This document shows, piece after piece, positions 44,138 through 53,745 of a DNA stretch of 64,000 nt. The notes beneath the pieces were generated by a model. The model was not told where the DNA came from, made no database searches, and saw only the letters and a list, made by a program, of their open reading frames with translations. A program made the position numbers and the translations under genes. Source of the DNA: Bradyrhizobium huanghuaihaiense (lineage in GTDB: Bacteria; Pseudomonadota; Alphaproteobacteria; Rhizobiales; Xanthobacteraceae); NCBI RefSeq assembly GCF_007830635.1, contig NZ_VLLA01000006.1:1-64000 (forward strand). Direction: 5' to 3'. How positions within the stretch are numbered: the first letter of the stretch is position 1; the number at the start of each line of letters is the position of its first letter.

Positions 44138-45742
44138 ATGGACCAACGTGAATTCGACTACGTCATCGTCGGTGCGGGTTCTGCGGGATGCGTGCTCGCG
44201 TCGCGTCTCACGGAGGATCCGAGCATCTCAGTCTGTCTGCTCGAAGCTGGCGGAGGAGACACGAGCGTTCTGATACAGGCCCCGGCTGCCTTCGTCGCAA
44301 TGGTGCCGACAAAGCTCAACAACTACGCGTTCCAGACTGTACCGCAGCCCGGCCTGAACGGCCGCCGCGGATATCAACCGCGTGGCAAAGTGCTTGGAGG
44401 CTCAAGCTCAATCAATGCGATGTTCTACGTGCGAGGAAACAGATGGGATTACGACCACTGGGCCTCGCTCGGCAATCCTGGCTGGTCCTATGACGAGGTG
44501 TTGCCGCTGTTCAAGCGGGCTGAACACAATGAAGAGTTCAAGGATGAATACCACGGTCAGGGCGGACCTCTGAACGTTACCTACCAGCGATACGAGAGCC
44601 CGCTCGCCAAGCTGTTCCTTGAGGCCGCGGCGCTGCGGCAAATCCGGTTAAATCCTGATTACAATGGAGCGCAGCAAGAAGGTGCCTTCGCGTATCAGGT
44701 CACCCATAAGGATGGCGAGCGGTGCAGCACGGCGAAGGCCTACCTCACTCCGAACCTGTCGCGCAAGAACCTAGCAGTTTTGACACATGCCATCTCTGCC
44801 AAGATATTGATGAGGGATCGTCGAGCGTACGGCGTTACATATTACCAGGGCGGGGAGGCGAAGGAGGCGCACGCCCGGCGAGAAGTGATACTTTCCGGCG
44901 GCGCCTTTGGTTCGCCGCAACTTCTGCAACTCTCCGGAATAGGACCTGGCGAGGCGCTGGCGCAGTTTGGCATTCCGATCCTGAACGACCTACCCGGTGT
45001 TGGTGCGAATTTACAAGATCATATCGATTACGTCCAATCGTGGCGCGTACTGGACGACATCGGGACAGTTGGCATTTCGTTCAGAGGCGCAGCGAGAATG
45101 CTGCGTGCAATCCTTGAGTGGAAATGCAGCCGTACCGGCTTAGTGACAACGACCTACGGCACGGCTGGCGCGTTCATACGATCATCGCCAGAAGTCCCCG
45201 CACCCGATTTGCAATTGATCTTTGTCATTGCAATCGTCGACGATCATGCACGCAAGCTCCACCTTGGCCACGGCATATCCTGCCACGTTGATGTCTTGCG
45301 ACCCCATAGTCGAGGTGTCGTAGGACTTACCAGCATCGACCCGCGCGATCCGCCCCGGATCAATCCCAACTTCCTTTCCGACGAGCGCGATCTAAGGCTG
45401 CTGGTCAAGGGAGCCCAGATCCAGCAAGGAATTATCGAATCCCGCCCATTCCATCAACTCCGCGGGGAAATGCTGTACCCGATGCGAATCGACGATGTTG
45501 CCGGTCTCGAGAGCGATATTCGCAGCCGAGCCGATACGCAGTATCACCCGGTTGGCACCTGCAAGATGGGTCCGGATGACGATCCGATGGCGGTGGTGGA
45601 CGCCAGGCTGCGTGTACGCGGCGTTGACGCGTTGCGCGTGGTTGACGCGTCCGTGATGCCAACCATCGTCGGCGGCAACACCAACGCTCCCACAATCATG
45701 ATTGCCGAAAAGGCTGCAGATTTAATCCGAGAGAACGTTTGA
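44138..45742 (+). CDS. GMC family FAD-dependent alcohol/choline dehydrogenase-like oxidoreductase
   Basis: A 534-residue flavoenzyme. The FAD-binding start is [19 protein letters not shown] (GxGxxG at about 12-17) with LLEAGG. The GMC signature 1 is [18 protein letters not shown] (about 83-100). Signature 2 is [15 protein letters not shown] (about 256-270), and the catalytic histidine lies in [10 protein letters not shown] (about 470). The last residues [17 protein letters not shown] match the family end. It oxidises an alcohol, possibly an aromatic or choline-like one. GGAG precedes the start. Confidence 0.92.
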   Translation: MDQREFDYVIVGAGSAGCVLASRLTEDPSISVCLLEAGGGDTSVLIQAPAAFVAMVPTKLNNYAFQTVPQPGLNGRRGYQPRGKVLGGSSSINAMFYVRGNRWDYDHWASLGNPGWSYDEVLPLFKRAEHNEEFKDEYHGQGGPLNVTYQRYESPLAKLFLEAAALRQIRLNPDYNGAQQEGAFAYQVTHKDGERCSTAKAYLTPNLSRKNLAVLTHAISAKILMRDRRAYGVTYYQGGEAKEAHARREVILSGGAFGSPQLLQLSGIGPGEALAQFGIPILNDLPGVGANLQDHIDYVQSWRVLDDIGTVGISFRGAARMLRAILEWKCSRTGLVTTTYGTAGAFIRSSPEVPAPDLQLIFVIAIVDDHARKLHLGHGISCHVDVLRPHSRGVVGLTSIDPRDPPRINPNFLSDERDLRLLVKGAQIQQGIIESRPFHQLRGEMLYPMRIDDVAGLESDIRSRADTQYHPVGTCKMGPDDDPMAVVDARLRVRGVDALRVVDASVMPTIVGGNTNAPTIMIAEKAADLIRENV

Positions 45743-45785
45743 ACGTTCGTTTCACACAGGGACTAAAGGGATGGAGGCCGAACAC

Positions 45786-46484
45786 ATGCAGACGAACCAC
45801 TCCAGCGGCAACGCAAAGAATGTTGTCGATTTGCGCCTCGAGCCAACAGCGGTCGACCATTTGCTCATCCAAGAGCTTTCCCATCGTGTTAAAAATGAGC
45901 TCACGTCAGTGATTGGACTCGCTGTATCGATCGCGCGTCGCTCTACATCTCACGAAGTCAAGTCCGCCCTCGCCAAGGTGAGCAATACGCTACATTGCTA
46001 TGCGGTGGCGCATCGGGCGTTACAGATGCCGTTAAGTTGCACCGAAATTGACGCATCTGAATATGTCACCGCGCTCTGTCATTCGCTCTCGTGCGCTCGG
46101 CTTGATCCTCAAGGAATTGAGCTGGTACTTGCGTTGCGACCATTCAAGTTGGGTTCAGAGCGGTGTTGGAAGCTTGGTCTTATCCTTTCGGAGCTGATCA
46201 CAAACAGCGCTCGTCACGCCTTCGGAAATCACGGCGGGACCATTGAGGTCACCCTGCGTACCTCGGGCTTGCTGGTTGAGTGTTGCGTTAAAGACAACGG
46301 CTCATCCCAGAGCCCACACGGGATCGGCCAAGGGCAGAAAATCGTAGCTGCTCTAGCAGAGGAACTGGGCGGCGCGATCAGCCATGAATTCGGATTGGAA
46401 GGCGCCACATCGACCCTCACGTTTCCGATCGAAGCCAAGTCGCGACTTGTCGACGTCGTTGCTGCCAAACCAGGTCAGAAGTGA
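45786..46484 (+). CDS. HWE/HisKA_2-type sensor histidine kinase without sensor domain
   Basis: A 232-residue kinase consisting only of dimerisation and ATPase domains. The phosphorylatable histidine is H33 in IQELSHRVKNELTSVIGL, a HWE/HisKA_2 motif frequent in alphaproteobacteria, where such kinases feed stress (EcfG-PhyR type) pathways. The ATPase N box is ELITNSARHAFG (about 138-149). No receiver or sensor partner lies adjacent. The start at 45786 has GGAGG 8 nt upstream; ATG 45771 is too close to its own ribosome site. Confidence 0.85.
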   Translation: MQTNHSSGNAKNVVDLRLEPTAVDHLLIQELSHRVKNELTSVIGLAVSIARRSTSHEVKSALAKVSNTLHCYAVAHRALQMPLSCTEIDASEYVTALCHSLSCARLDPQGIELVLALRPFKLGSERCWKLGLILSELITNSARHAFGNHGGTIEVTLRTSGLLVECCVKDNGSSQSPHGIGQGQKIVAALAEELGGAISHEFGLEGATSTLTFPIEAKSRLVDVVAAKPGQK

Positions 46485-46548
46485 AGCAATCGGCGGCGCA
46501 TACCGATCGTTGTCTCTAAGAGCCCTCACCAACAGGAAAGGATCTTCC

Positions 46549-47040
46549 ATGAACGGCCGTATTGACTACATCAAGGCGTCGCCGGCGGGTTACAAGGCCT
46601 TCGGAGGGGTTTACGCGCTCCTTCAGGAGAGCAGTCTCGCGAAAGAATTGATCTATCTCGTCTATTTGCGGGCATCGCAAATTAACGGCTGCGCGTATTG
46701 CATTGATATGCATTCACGCGATCTGCTCAAGTTCGGAGTCGCGGTAGAAAAGCTCGTGCTTGTACCGGTCTGGCGTGATGCAGGCGCGCTATTCAGCGTC
46801 CGCGAACGCGCTGCACTCGCCTGGGCGGAGACCGTAACGCGCGTAGCCGAGACCAACGTTCCTGCCTATGACTATGAATCTGCTGTCGCCGAGTTCAACG
46901 GTACGGAGCTCGCAGACCTAACCTATGCGGTCAGCTTGATGAATGTGTTCAATCGCCTGTCGATCGCATTCCGCACCCCGCCCGCGGCCTCGCTCAAAGT
47001 AGCGAATGCGGCATCGGCCCTCGGCCGGCGCGACGAATAG
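46549..47040 (+). CDS. Carboxymuconolactone decarboxylase/AhpD-like protein (copy 2)
   Basis: A 163-residue helical AhpD-like protein, paralogous to the gene at 31388. It keeps the CxxC redox site in NGCAYCIDMHSRDLLKFG, plus RIDYIKASPAGYKAFGGVYALL and WAETVTRVAETNVPA. The start MNGRIDYI at 46549 has AAAGGA upstream; the longer frame to 46384 overlaps the kinase gene and was rejected. A strong terminator-like hairpin follows the stop by 46 nt. Similarity to copy 1 is high through the core and low at the C-terminus. Confidence 0.9.
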   Translation: MNGRIDYIKASPAGYKAFGGVYALLQESSLAKELIYLVYLRASQINGCAYCIDMHSRDLLKFGVAVEKLVLVPVWRDAGALFSVRERAALAWAETVTRVAETNVPAYDYESAVAEFNGTELADLTYAVSLMNVFNRLSIAFRTPPAASLKVANAASALGRRDE

Positions 47041-47086
47041 GGCATCGACCAAGTCCTGGCACCTCCTCCCGCTGCCAGGGAAAACT

Positions 47087-47119
47087 GGAGCCGTCGGAAG
47101 AACCGACGGCTCCTTCTTC
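47087..47119 (+). terminator. Strong intrinsic-terminator-like hairpin
   Basis: GGAGCCGTCGG (47087-47097) and CCGACGGCTCC (47103-47113) are exact reverse complements, loop AAGAA, followed by TTCTTC. It terminates the AhpD-like gene on the plus strand. The T-run is short and interrupted by C. Confidence 0.7.
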
Positions 47120-47254
47120 AATGATCGTCCTATGCTCGCGGACAGGCAGACAATGGTGACCAAGCGTTATGAACAAACGGGAGCTCAAATGCCGAGCCGA
47201 CATCCGAACTCTTAGATCGCATCGACACTCGGCCCTTAGATGGAGGTGACAGAT

Positions 47255-48025
47255 ATGCGTGCAAGATTCCGAGACAAGGTTGTGGTAGTTACCGGCGCCG
47301 GCAGCGGCATAGGCGCGGCCACAGCAAATCGCTTCCATGCCGAAGGTGCGGCCGTTGTTCTGAATGGACGGCGCGAGTTCAAGTTAATCGAGGTCGGCAC
47401 GGCATTTGATAACGATCGCTGTATGGTCCGGCCTGGTGACGTTTCAATCATCGAGGACGTAGAACGTTTAATTGCCGACGTGGTCGACCGCTTCGGCAGG
47501 ATTGACGTTCTCGTCAATAATGCAGGGACCGGTACCGTCGGAGACTTCCTCACGATGTCCGTTCAGAATTGGCGCGACGCGTTTGCGGTCAATGTTGACG
47601 GCATCCTTAACACAGCACGAGCCACGCTTCCTCATTTAATCCAAAGCAAAGGCTCGATCATCAACGTCTCATCCATTAGCGGTCTGGGCGGTGATCGCGG
47701 GTTAAGTTTCTATAACGCGACCAAAGGTGCCGTCTGCAATCTCACCCGTAGTCTGGCCATCGAATTTGCTCAGGAAGGAGTGCGGGTGAACGCGGTTTGC
47801 CCAACTACCACCTTCACTGACCTGACAACACCAGTGTTTGAACAGTATCCCGAACTGCTTCAACGCTTGCTAGAGCGCATTCCTATGGGACGCGGCGCCC
47901 AGCCGCAAGAAGTCGCGAGCGTCATCGCATTTCTGGCGAGTGACGACGCAAGTTTCGTAAATGGAGTCAACTTACCGATCGACGGCGGCGTGGATGCGTC
48001 GAGTGGCCAAGCGCCTTTCCTTTAA
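47255..48025 (+). CDS. Short-chain dehydrogenase/reductase (classical SDR)
   Basis: A 256-residue classical SDR. The cofactor motif is TGAGSGIG (about 14-21), NNAG (about 87-90) follows, and the catalytic serine and YxxxK are in VSSISGLGG and FYNATKGA. The C-terminal IDGG closes the fold. The basic residue after the second strand (NGRRE) suggests NADP preference. The start MRARFRD at 47255 sits 7 nt after GGAGGTGA; the ATG at 47240 would swallow this site. It lies between AhpD-like copy 2 and Gdx-type copy 2. Confidence 0.9.
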   Translation: MRARFRDKVVVVTGAGSGIGAATANRFHAEGAAVVLNGRREFKLIEVGTAFDNDRCMVRPGDVSIIEDVERLIADVVDRFGRIDVLVNNAGTGTVGDFLTMSVQNWRDAFAVNVDGILNTARATLPHLIQSKGSIINVSSISGLGGDRGLSFYNATKGAVCNLTRSLAIEFAQEGVRVNAVCPTTTFTDLTTPVFEQYPELLQRLLERIPMGRGAQPQEVASVIAFLASDDASFVNGVNLPIDGGVDASSGQAPFL

Positions 48026-48134
48026 CGAGGGCTCGCGCCGTGGCAGGGAATATGAGGTGGCAAGCAAATCAGTCCAAGCGCGTCGACCTGGCTGGCCAAT
48101 GCATCCCGTGAGCTAATTAAGGGGCTTTGATCGT

Positions 48135-48452
48135 ATGGCACGGATGATACTGGCTTCTGCTGGCGTTCTCGAGATCGGATTTGCTTTCGGCATGAAGCTG
48201 TCGGAGGGATTCACAAGATTGATACCCTCGCTGTTTACCGCTGCTACCGGATTATCGAGCGTCTTTCTGCTCTCGCTCGCACTCCGAACTCTTCCCGTGG
48301 GAACGGGCTACGCGGTCTGGACCGGCATTGATGCGGCGGGTACCGCCATTGTGGGCATCGCAATGCTGGGTGAGTCAGCCTCACCTGTTCGGATGCTTTT
48401 CATCGCTTTGATTTTGGGAGGGGTTATTGGTCTGAGGTTGGTTTCCGCTTGA
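48135..48452 (+). CDS. Small multidrug resistance transporter, SugE/Gdx type (copy 2)
   Basis: A 105-residue, four-helix SMR protein, paralogous to the gene at 31976. The essential glutamate is in AGVLEIGFAFGMK; LRTLPVGTGYAVWTGIDAAG and MLGESASPVRML match the SugE/Gdx subgroup. One clear change from copy 1 is the pair D-A for G-A in that loop (WTGIDAAGT against WTGIGAVGT). AAGGGG lies 10 nt before ATG. It is downstream of the SDR gene, in the same orientation. Confidence 0.87.
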   Translation: MARMILASAGVLEIGFAFGMKLSEGFTRLIPSLFTAATGLSSVFLLSLALRTLPVGTGYAVWTGIDAAGTAIVGIAMLGESASPVRMLFIALILGGVIGLRLVSA

Positions 48453-48851
48453 GAAGCGACGCGCAGTAAAGTTGATGAAGCTACCGACTTCCGCAAAGGG
48501 TGCAATTTCAAGCTGATGCCTCGATCGTAACGAACCTTCGTCGCGCTTAGCTCCATTTATCAAATGAGAGTCTTAAAGCTGCGTGACCGGTGCGTACCGC
48601 GAATTTCTCCCGCACCGATATCGCACGGGTCATGGCATCTACCGCACTGGCGATTGTCTGCCTTGGGTCAGAAGCTACCCTCAATACCTTGCATCAACTT
48701 GGTCGGCTCACCTCTGATAAGCGGACGTCGGGTTCATCCGCGCGACCCGCAAAACCGAGCCACGGTCATGAGAATAATCTTCCAAAAGCGAACCGGATGG
48801 GAGCGGCCGGAGCGAGGACTATGCCGAGCCCGACGGTATCGCCCGCGGGCA
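48453..48851. other. Gene-free spacer after Gdx copy 2
   Basis: About 400 bases with only shadow frames. No domain, tRNA, repeat or strong terminator is recognised. Base composition is mixed, and it may hold remnants of genes. Confidence 0.35.
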
Positions 48852-50498
48852 TCATGCACTCTTCTCTTGCAGCAGCAGAGTCACGCGGGGTGGCTCCTTC
48901 CCAAGGTGGTAGGAGCGCGCACGAACGACGGCCTCGCTGTCTGCCAGATTGAGGCGGTCCATCCCTCGCTGCAACTCGTGCCAGTCGCGAATAAGAAATG
49001 TCTCGACCCAGTGCATTGGATTGCTGACATCGCGCGACAAGGCCCATCCCACCGCCCCGTCGCGATATCGAGACAACCGAACATCCGCCATGGCGACCAG
49101 AAATGCCGGGGCGTCAGACGAGTCGATATGGTAGCTGATCGCGGCACGCAGGCGATGCCGGGAGCTGTGCAGAAGCGGCGCCATCTCCTCGGCGATCACC
49201 AAAGCAGGGGGATCTGTTATGGCCGAGGCAGAGGGATCATCGATCTCTGCCGGGAGCTGTATTGCTCGGGTGAGAAGAGCAATGGCACAGCCCGCAAGGC
49301 CCGCGGCGAGGATCGTTCCCTTCAATCCGGCGTAGTCACCGAGCCAACCCCAAAGGATGGCACCAAGACCCATGGCTCCATTGAAGATCGCCTGATATAG
49401 CGCCAGCGCACGAGCGCGCACCCAAGGCGCTGCCGCCAGCTGTACCGTTGCCTGCAGGTTCGAAGCACCGACGATCCAGCCGATGCCGAACACGAACAGA
49501 GCTGGATAGGCGGTCTCGGCGCTAGGAACGATGGCAAGGGGCACCAACGAAACGCCGCACGCCGCGCCGGCCAGAAAAATCAGGTTATTGCGTGGAAACA
49601 ATCTATTCAGTGCGGGCATCATCAAGCCGCCAAACACCGCACCGGCCCCGATGACGCCCATCATCAGGCCGAAGGATGCGGATGAGAACCCTAAAACCTG
49701 GCGCACGTACAACGGCAGCAGCGCCCAGATGGCACTTGCGCAGCCAAAGAATGCCACCGAGCGGACCAGCGTGCTACGTATAATAGGCTCAGCCAACGCA
49801 TAGGCGAGGCCAATGCGCATCGCCGACTGGAACGGCTCGGGCGGGACGTTGTTCGTCGCCTGCTTTCGCGGGAACGTCAAAAAGATGCCGACGACGAGAG
49901 CAACGAAGGCGAAGGAAGCCGCGTTCGCTGCAAAGGCCGCGGTTGCACCAGAAACCGCCAGGATCAGCCCGCCAATCGCAGGACCGATGGCTCGGGCGAT
50001 ATTGAACCCAACTGAGTTGAGAACCAGGGCTTGCGCAAGAGACCGGCGTGGCACCGTCAGAGGAACGGAGGCGGCCCATGCCGGCCCGTTCAAGGCGGCA
50101 CCCACGGCAAGCAATGTGGTCAGTAACAACAGCTCCGCGGGTTCAACATTTCCCACCGCCGCAACCATCGCAAGGATCGCCGACGCGACTAACATCAGCA
50201 GGTTGGTCAGGATCAACAGACGCCTACGGTCCATCAAGTCGGCAATGGCTCCAGCTGGGAGGGCGAGAAGGAGTACCGGTAGCTGCGCCGCAGCTTGGAC
50301 CAGGCTGACCATTATTGGACTTGGCGCCAAATCGGTCATGATCCACGCGCTCGCGGCATTTTGGATCCAGGTCCCGAGAGCAGAGACCGTGTTGGCCAGC
50401 CACAGCCAGACAAACGCGCGACTTGCGAACGGCGCCCAAGCGGAATGTGCTGCCGCACGCTCCGGGGCATCTGTGACTGCTTCATCCTCAGAAGACAT
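48852..50498 (-). CDS. MFS exporter with C-terminal ABM-like domain
   Basis: A 548-residue protein. The first 415 residues are a 12-helix MFS transporter of the EntS/MFS_3 type (WLANTVSALGTWIQNAASAW near the start; GAIADLMDRRRLL in the loop 2-3). The last 100 residues form a soluble domain (AISYHIDSSDAPAFLVAMADV, RDGAVGWALSRD, WVETFLIRDWHELQRGMDR) with the antibiotic-biosynthesis-monooxygenase-like pattern. The start is ATG 50498; a TTG one codon before is also possible. It faces the Gdx gene on the opposite strand. Confidence 0.85.
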   Translation of the reverse strand: MSSEDEAVTDAPERAAAHSAWAPFASRAFVWLWLANTVSALGTWIQNAASAWIMTDLAPSPIMVSLVQAAAQLPVLLLALPAGAIADLMDRRRLLILTNLLMLVASAILAMVAAVGNVEPAELLLLTTLLAVGAALNGPAWAASVPLTVPRRSLAQALVLNSVGFNIARAIGPAIGGLILAVSGATAAFAANAASFAFVALVVGIFLTFPRKQATNNVPPEPFQSAMRIGLAYALAEPIIRSTLVRSVAFFGCASAIWALLPLYVRQVLGFSSASFGLMMGVIGAGAVFGGLMMPALNRLFPRNNLIFLAGAACGVSLVPLAIVPSAETAYPALFVFGIGWIVGASNLQATVQLAAAPWVRARALALYQAIFNGAMGLGAILWGWLGDYAGLKGTILAAGLAGCAIALLTRAIQLPAEIDDPSASAITDPPALVIAEEMAPLLHSSRHRLRAAISYHIDSSDAPAFLVAMADVRLSRYRDGAVGWALSRDVSNPMHWVETFLIRDWHELQRGMDRLNLADSEAVVRARSYHLGKEPPRVTLLLQEKSA

Positions 50499-51349
50499 CA
50501 AGGATCACGCCGATGGTTATCGCTGGCAGTATCGGACGCCTACGGACCGCTTGCCGATGCGCCTATCAAATCATGGGGCCGGGGTCCCTGCCAGACGCGA
50601 ATGCGACGTAAACCGGCATACAGGACAATCTGTTCCGCAAGAGCTTGCCGCTCACCGTGCTCGCGCACGCTGGTCTGATGTGGACGAAGGATGAAGGGGA
50701 GCAGGCGACGCTCAACGTCGTATCCCAACAACGCGGACAGGCCGTTGAGACACACGGCAGCTTGGGCCAAGAAACGCCCTCGCGCGCCAGCACGACGCCG
50801 CTCGCCTGCAAGAAGCGAACGAAGGGTTCATTCACGAGCGGTTTTGACCGGACCCCTCGGGGATCAAGCGTTGATCACCGTGAACCTTGCCATCGCGCGC
50901 CGTCTGGACTGCCAGGCGTAGGCGTCGGATTTGTGGTGCATCTGAAGATGGCGCTCCGGCGTGAGTACGAAAACACCATCGCCCAATCCTCACCGCCCCC
51001 GGAAAGAAGCAGCGCCGCGTCACCCAAGCAACAACACTCAATAAGACTTCGGCGGCTGTAGATGATTATTCTTCACCGCCACAATTGGTTCGCGGTTCGC
51101 CCCGCGAAAACCAGCTCAGGTCAGGAGAAGGATTTTCTAAAAACGAACATGGCAGGAACGCGCAGTATGGACGTGCCAGCCTCCTCGTCATCGCCGCCCC
51201 ACCCGTAAAATTCCCAGTTGCCCAGATTTGCGCAAAGCCCACAGGATCTAGTCCTGGCCCATGCAATTTTGGCTTTCGGGGCGAACTTGCAGCGTTGCTC
51301 GTTGTCGGCTGAGCTGACTTAGGGGTGCATTGGCGTTAGGGAGAAAACA
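50499..51349. other. Long gene-poor stretch at the left edge of the mobile element
   Basis: About 850 bases with several overlapping frames (50566-50835 minus, 50645-51061 plus and others), none carrying a known domain or good ribosome site. It looks like decayed coding DNA. The boundary between the metabolic island and the integrated element probably lies here; no direct repeat of the integrase end was spotted. Confidence 0.4.
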
Positions 51350-51628
51350 ATGTCGCGCGTTACTGAGGATGAAGTGGCCAAAGCTGTCGAAACCATCCTG
51401 CAAGCGAGCGCTGCGGGGCGGGCCACGATACAAGAACTAGTCGCAGAGCTTCCAAATCACCTCACTCTGTCAGAAGAAGATCTGAAACAGAGCGAGACGC
51501 GTACCAACGAGGCAGTATGGGAGCAGCAGGTTCGCAACATAACGTCTCATAAGGCCTCACCGGGCAATGCCATCTATGAGGGGCGGTTGGTGGCAATCCC
51601 GGGCGGCCTCGCGTTACCGGGGAGATAG
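51350..51628 (+). CDS. Small winged-helix-like protein, unknown
   Basis: A 92-residue protein. Residues 5-50 look like a helical, winged-helix-like segment (EDEVAKAVETILQASAAGRATIQEL). The end NEAVWEQQVRNITSHKASPGN resembles the DNA-binding part of some restriction-type HNH proteins (low confidence). GGGAG lies 8 nt before the ATG. It is convergent with the methyltransferase gene, with stops directly adjacent, so one may antagonise or regulate the other. Confidence 0.6.
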   Translation: MSRVTEDEVAKAVETILQASAAGRATIQELVAELPNHLTLSEEDLKQSETRTNEAVWEQQVRNITSHKASPGNAIYEGRLVAIPGGLALPGR

Positions 51629-52225
51629 TCAGGTAAACTTTGCCTTGTACCCCGGCTTGAACCACTTCAATGCGGTTTGGCTCCGCGCATCTTTGTCCCA
51701 CACAAACCAAGCATAAGCGGTCGTACCGCTCCCCTTGGGCTCGACGCCAGTCGGATAGAAGGTGATGCGCTCGCTGAAAACCCAGACCCGCGCCGGTGGC
51801 GTTTTGGTGAAGATCGTATTCGCTCGGTTGGCGCCCTCTAGGAAAGCGAGCCGCAGAAGCAATGCGAACTTGCGCTTTGAATGTTTGATGCCGCTAGCGA
51901 CAAACCCTTCCGCGCAGTTGTACGGCGGATTGGTAACGATGTTGTCGGCCGACCATTTAGGCGCGAGGAAGTCGAAGCCGACCTCCCCATAGCCGCGATC
52001 ATATAGGTCAGAGCTGCGAACAGGCTGGCCGGTCTGCTCCAGCACACGGGACATGGTCCCATCGCCGCATGCGCATTCCCAGATCTCACCGTCGAACCTC
52101 TCATTGTCGATGAGGGCAAATGTTGCCCATGGCGGGGTCGGGAAATAGTCAGGCCCGCTGAGGTCGGCGAACCGTTTCATTGTCGGCTTAAAACCGCCAT
52201 TCAAGTTGTAGGTGGCATCTGCCAT
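51629..52225 (-). CDS. DNA adenine-N6 methyltransferase-like protein (phage type)
   Basis: A 198-residue protein. The catalytic motif IV is VTNPPYNCAEGF (NPPY, about 99-110), and the SAM-binding region includes WECACGDGTMSRVL (about 49-62). Size and motif order fit small phage-encoded N6-adenine methyltransferases. No cognate restriction enzyme is adjacent, so it is probably an orphan that protects or marks element DNA. AAGGAG lies 7 nt before the ATG. Confidence 0.82.
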   Translation of the reverse strand: MADATYNLNGGFKPTMKRFADLSGPDYFPTPPWATFALIDNERFDGEIWECACGDGTMSRVLEQTGQPVRSSDLYDRGYGEVGFDFLAPKWSADNIVTNPPYNCAEGFVASGIKHSKRKFALLLRLAFLEGANRANTIFTKTPPARVWVFSERITFYPTGVEPKGSGTTAYAWFVWDKDARSQTALKWFKPGYKAKFT

Positions 52226-52655
52226 GGGAAAACTCCTTCAATGGCAAGCGTATCAGACTCATTGATTCTGCAAGAGCTTCTCGTGAGTCATTTTGACTCA
52301 CCACGCGACAACCGGGCGACGCAACCGCAGTTCAAGAAAGAGAAATTTTGCCGCGGAGTATTGCGAACGTTTCAGATCCCGATGTTGGGGGCTACCAGGG
52401 GGCGGTGCCAGAAGCCATGCCCTCGGGCCCGTGCTTCAGCAGTCTGCCGAACGCCCGCTGATAGGTTCGTTTTGAGACGCAGCCGCAGTCACCGGGTCAC
52501 GATCATACCCCGCGAACCATGCGTCGGGTCGCCGATTGTCGCCGCTGATGGCTCCGCATCTTTCAAAAACTCTACTTTCTGAAAGATCGAAATTGCCCTT
52601 GCATTATCGCGCTTTTTGGATTCCAAAAGTGTCTCTTTCAATATTGGGGCAGAAA
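52226..52655. other. Intergenic region upstream of the recombinase gene
   Basis: About 430 bases. TTTTGG (52614-52619) and CCAAAA (52623-52628) form a perfect dyad 28 nt before the recombinase start, and TCTTTC/GAAAGA pairs lie at about 52559-52586. These may be resolvase-binding (res) half-sites. No gene is supported. Confidence 0.35.
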
Positions 52656-53204
52656 ATGAAACTTGGATATGCACGAGTGAGCTCGGGTGCGCAGGATCAC
52701 ACTGCGCAGATCGAAGCCCTGAAGGCCGCCGGATGCGAACGCGTGTTCAGCGAAAAGGTCTCGGGCAAGTCGATCAACGGGCGGCCAGAGTTCGCCAAAC
52801 TGATGAAGACAATCACTCAAGGCGACGTGCTGGTAGTCTCGAAGCTGGATCGCTTGGCACGGTCGAGCCGCGATCTGCAAAACATTCTGCATGACCTGCA
52901 GGAACTAGGCTGCGGCTTTGTCTCGCTCGGCGAGAGCTGGTGCGACACCACGACCGATGTGGGTCGGCTGGTCATGACTATCATGGGCGGCATTGCCGAG
53001 TTCGAGCGCAGCCTGATCCGCAAGCGGTGTGAGGAAGGCATTCAGCGGGCCCGGCGCAAGGGCACAAAGTTCGGCCGTCCTGCTGCACTCGATCACAGTC
53101 AGCGCAGACGACTGGCCGAGCGGTACGCTGCCGGCGAAACGCTGGCGCAATTGGCTCGCGAGTACGAGGTCGGCGAAGCGACGGTCTGGCGGGCGCTCCA
53201 ATAA
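52656..53204 (+). CDS. Serine recombinase (resolvase/invertase family)
   Basis: A 182-residue serine recombinase. The catalytic serine is S9 (GYARVSS), conserved arginines sit in KLDRLARSSRDL (about 66-77), and VTIMGGIAEFERSLI at about 108 fits the E-helix. A C-terminal HTH (QRRRLAERYAAGETLAQLAREYEVGEATVWRAL) reads with the usual length for Tn3-type resolvases or invertases (shown in part). It probably acts on sites just upstream. It is inside the mobile element but separate from the main operon. Confidence 0.9.
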   Translation: MKLGYARVSSGAQDHTAQIEALKAAGCERVFSEKVSGKSINGRPEFAKLMKTITQGDVLVVSKLDRLARSSRDLQNILHDLQELGCGFVSLGESWCDTTTDVGRLVMTIMGGIAEFERSLIRKRCEEGIQRARRKGTKFGRPAALDHSQRRRLAERYAAGETLAQLAREYEVGEATVWRALQ

Positions 53205-53358
53205 GATGTCTTGGGGTGATAGCGTCTCTGCGCCCTGAGACGGTCAAGGAGCGGCCTGTTTCTTCACTGGCCTTGGGGGCTCCGAGCCACCAAGAGCGCA
53301 TCAGCGGCCCGCGTGGAGTTATGGCGGACCATTCTGCCGTGATCAAACCCCGAGGCGG

Positions 53359-53745
53359 TCAGTCCGCGAAGCCGGCGGTGATCAACCGCCGATAAAGTTC
53401 ATTGTAGACCTCGTTTTGTGTCCTCGCCGGCGCCTCATGGTCTGTTAACACCTGCAGGACGTTTTTCACGAACCTTCGCGCCGCACTGGCTTCTTGCGGG
53501 TTTAGGGCGTCGACCCACGCTTCAACGGTCGGCCACTCAATGCCACACGCCTCCAGCTCGTAAATTCCCTGGCGATCTAGCTCACCAATCCACTGGGTCG
53601 TTGCTAACTTTGCCCTTAGCTGCTTCCGGGCGCGTCCAATCCGATCGGTTCGGTCGCGGCTTCGCTTTACGGTAGCGGTCTGCCAAAGCTTCGGCCGAAC
53701 TACAGGTACAAACCTGCCATTTTTATCGCGAATGATCGAGGGCAA
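53359..53745 (-). CDS. Small basic protein of unknown function (phage-like)
   Basis: A 128-residue protein with a basic N-terminus (WQTATVKRSRDRTDRIGRARKQL) and a helical C-terminal half (EASAARRFVKNVLQVL). The start is TTG at 53745 with GAGG 6 nt upstream, and it overlaps the preceding gene by 23 nt, a spacing typical of phage operons. The function is unknown. Confidence 0.6.
   Translation of the reverse strand: MPSIIRDKNGRFVPVVRPKLWQTATVKRSRDRTDRIGRARKQLRAKLATTQWIGELDRQGIYELEACGIEWPTVEAWVDALNPQEASAARRFVKNVLQVLTDHEAPARTQNEVYNELYRRLITAGFAD

Noticed and set aside
50566..50835. Possible gene remnant on the minus strand
   Set aside because: Two frames each look partly gene-like but no family could be named, so it was reported only as decayed spacer.
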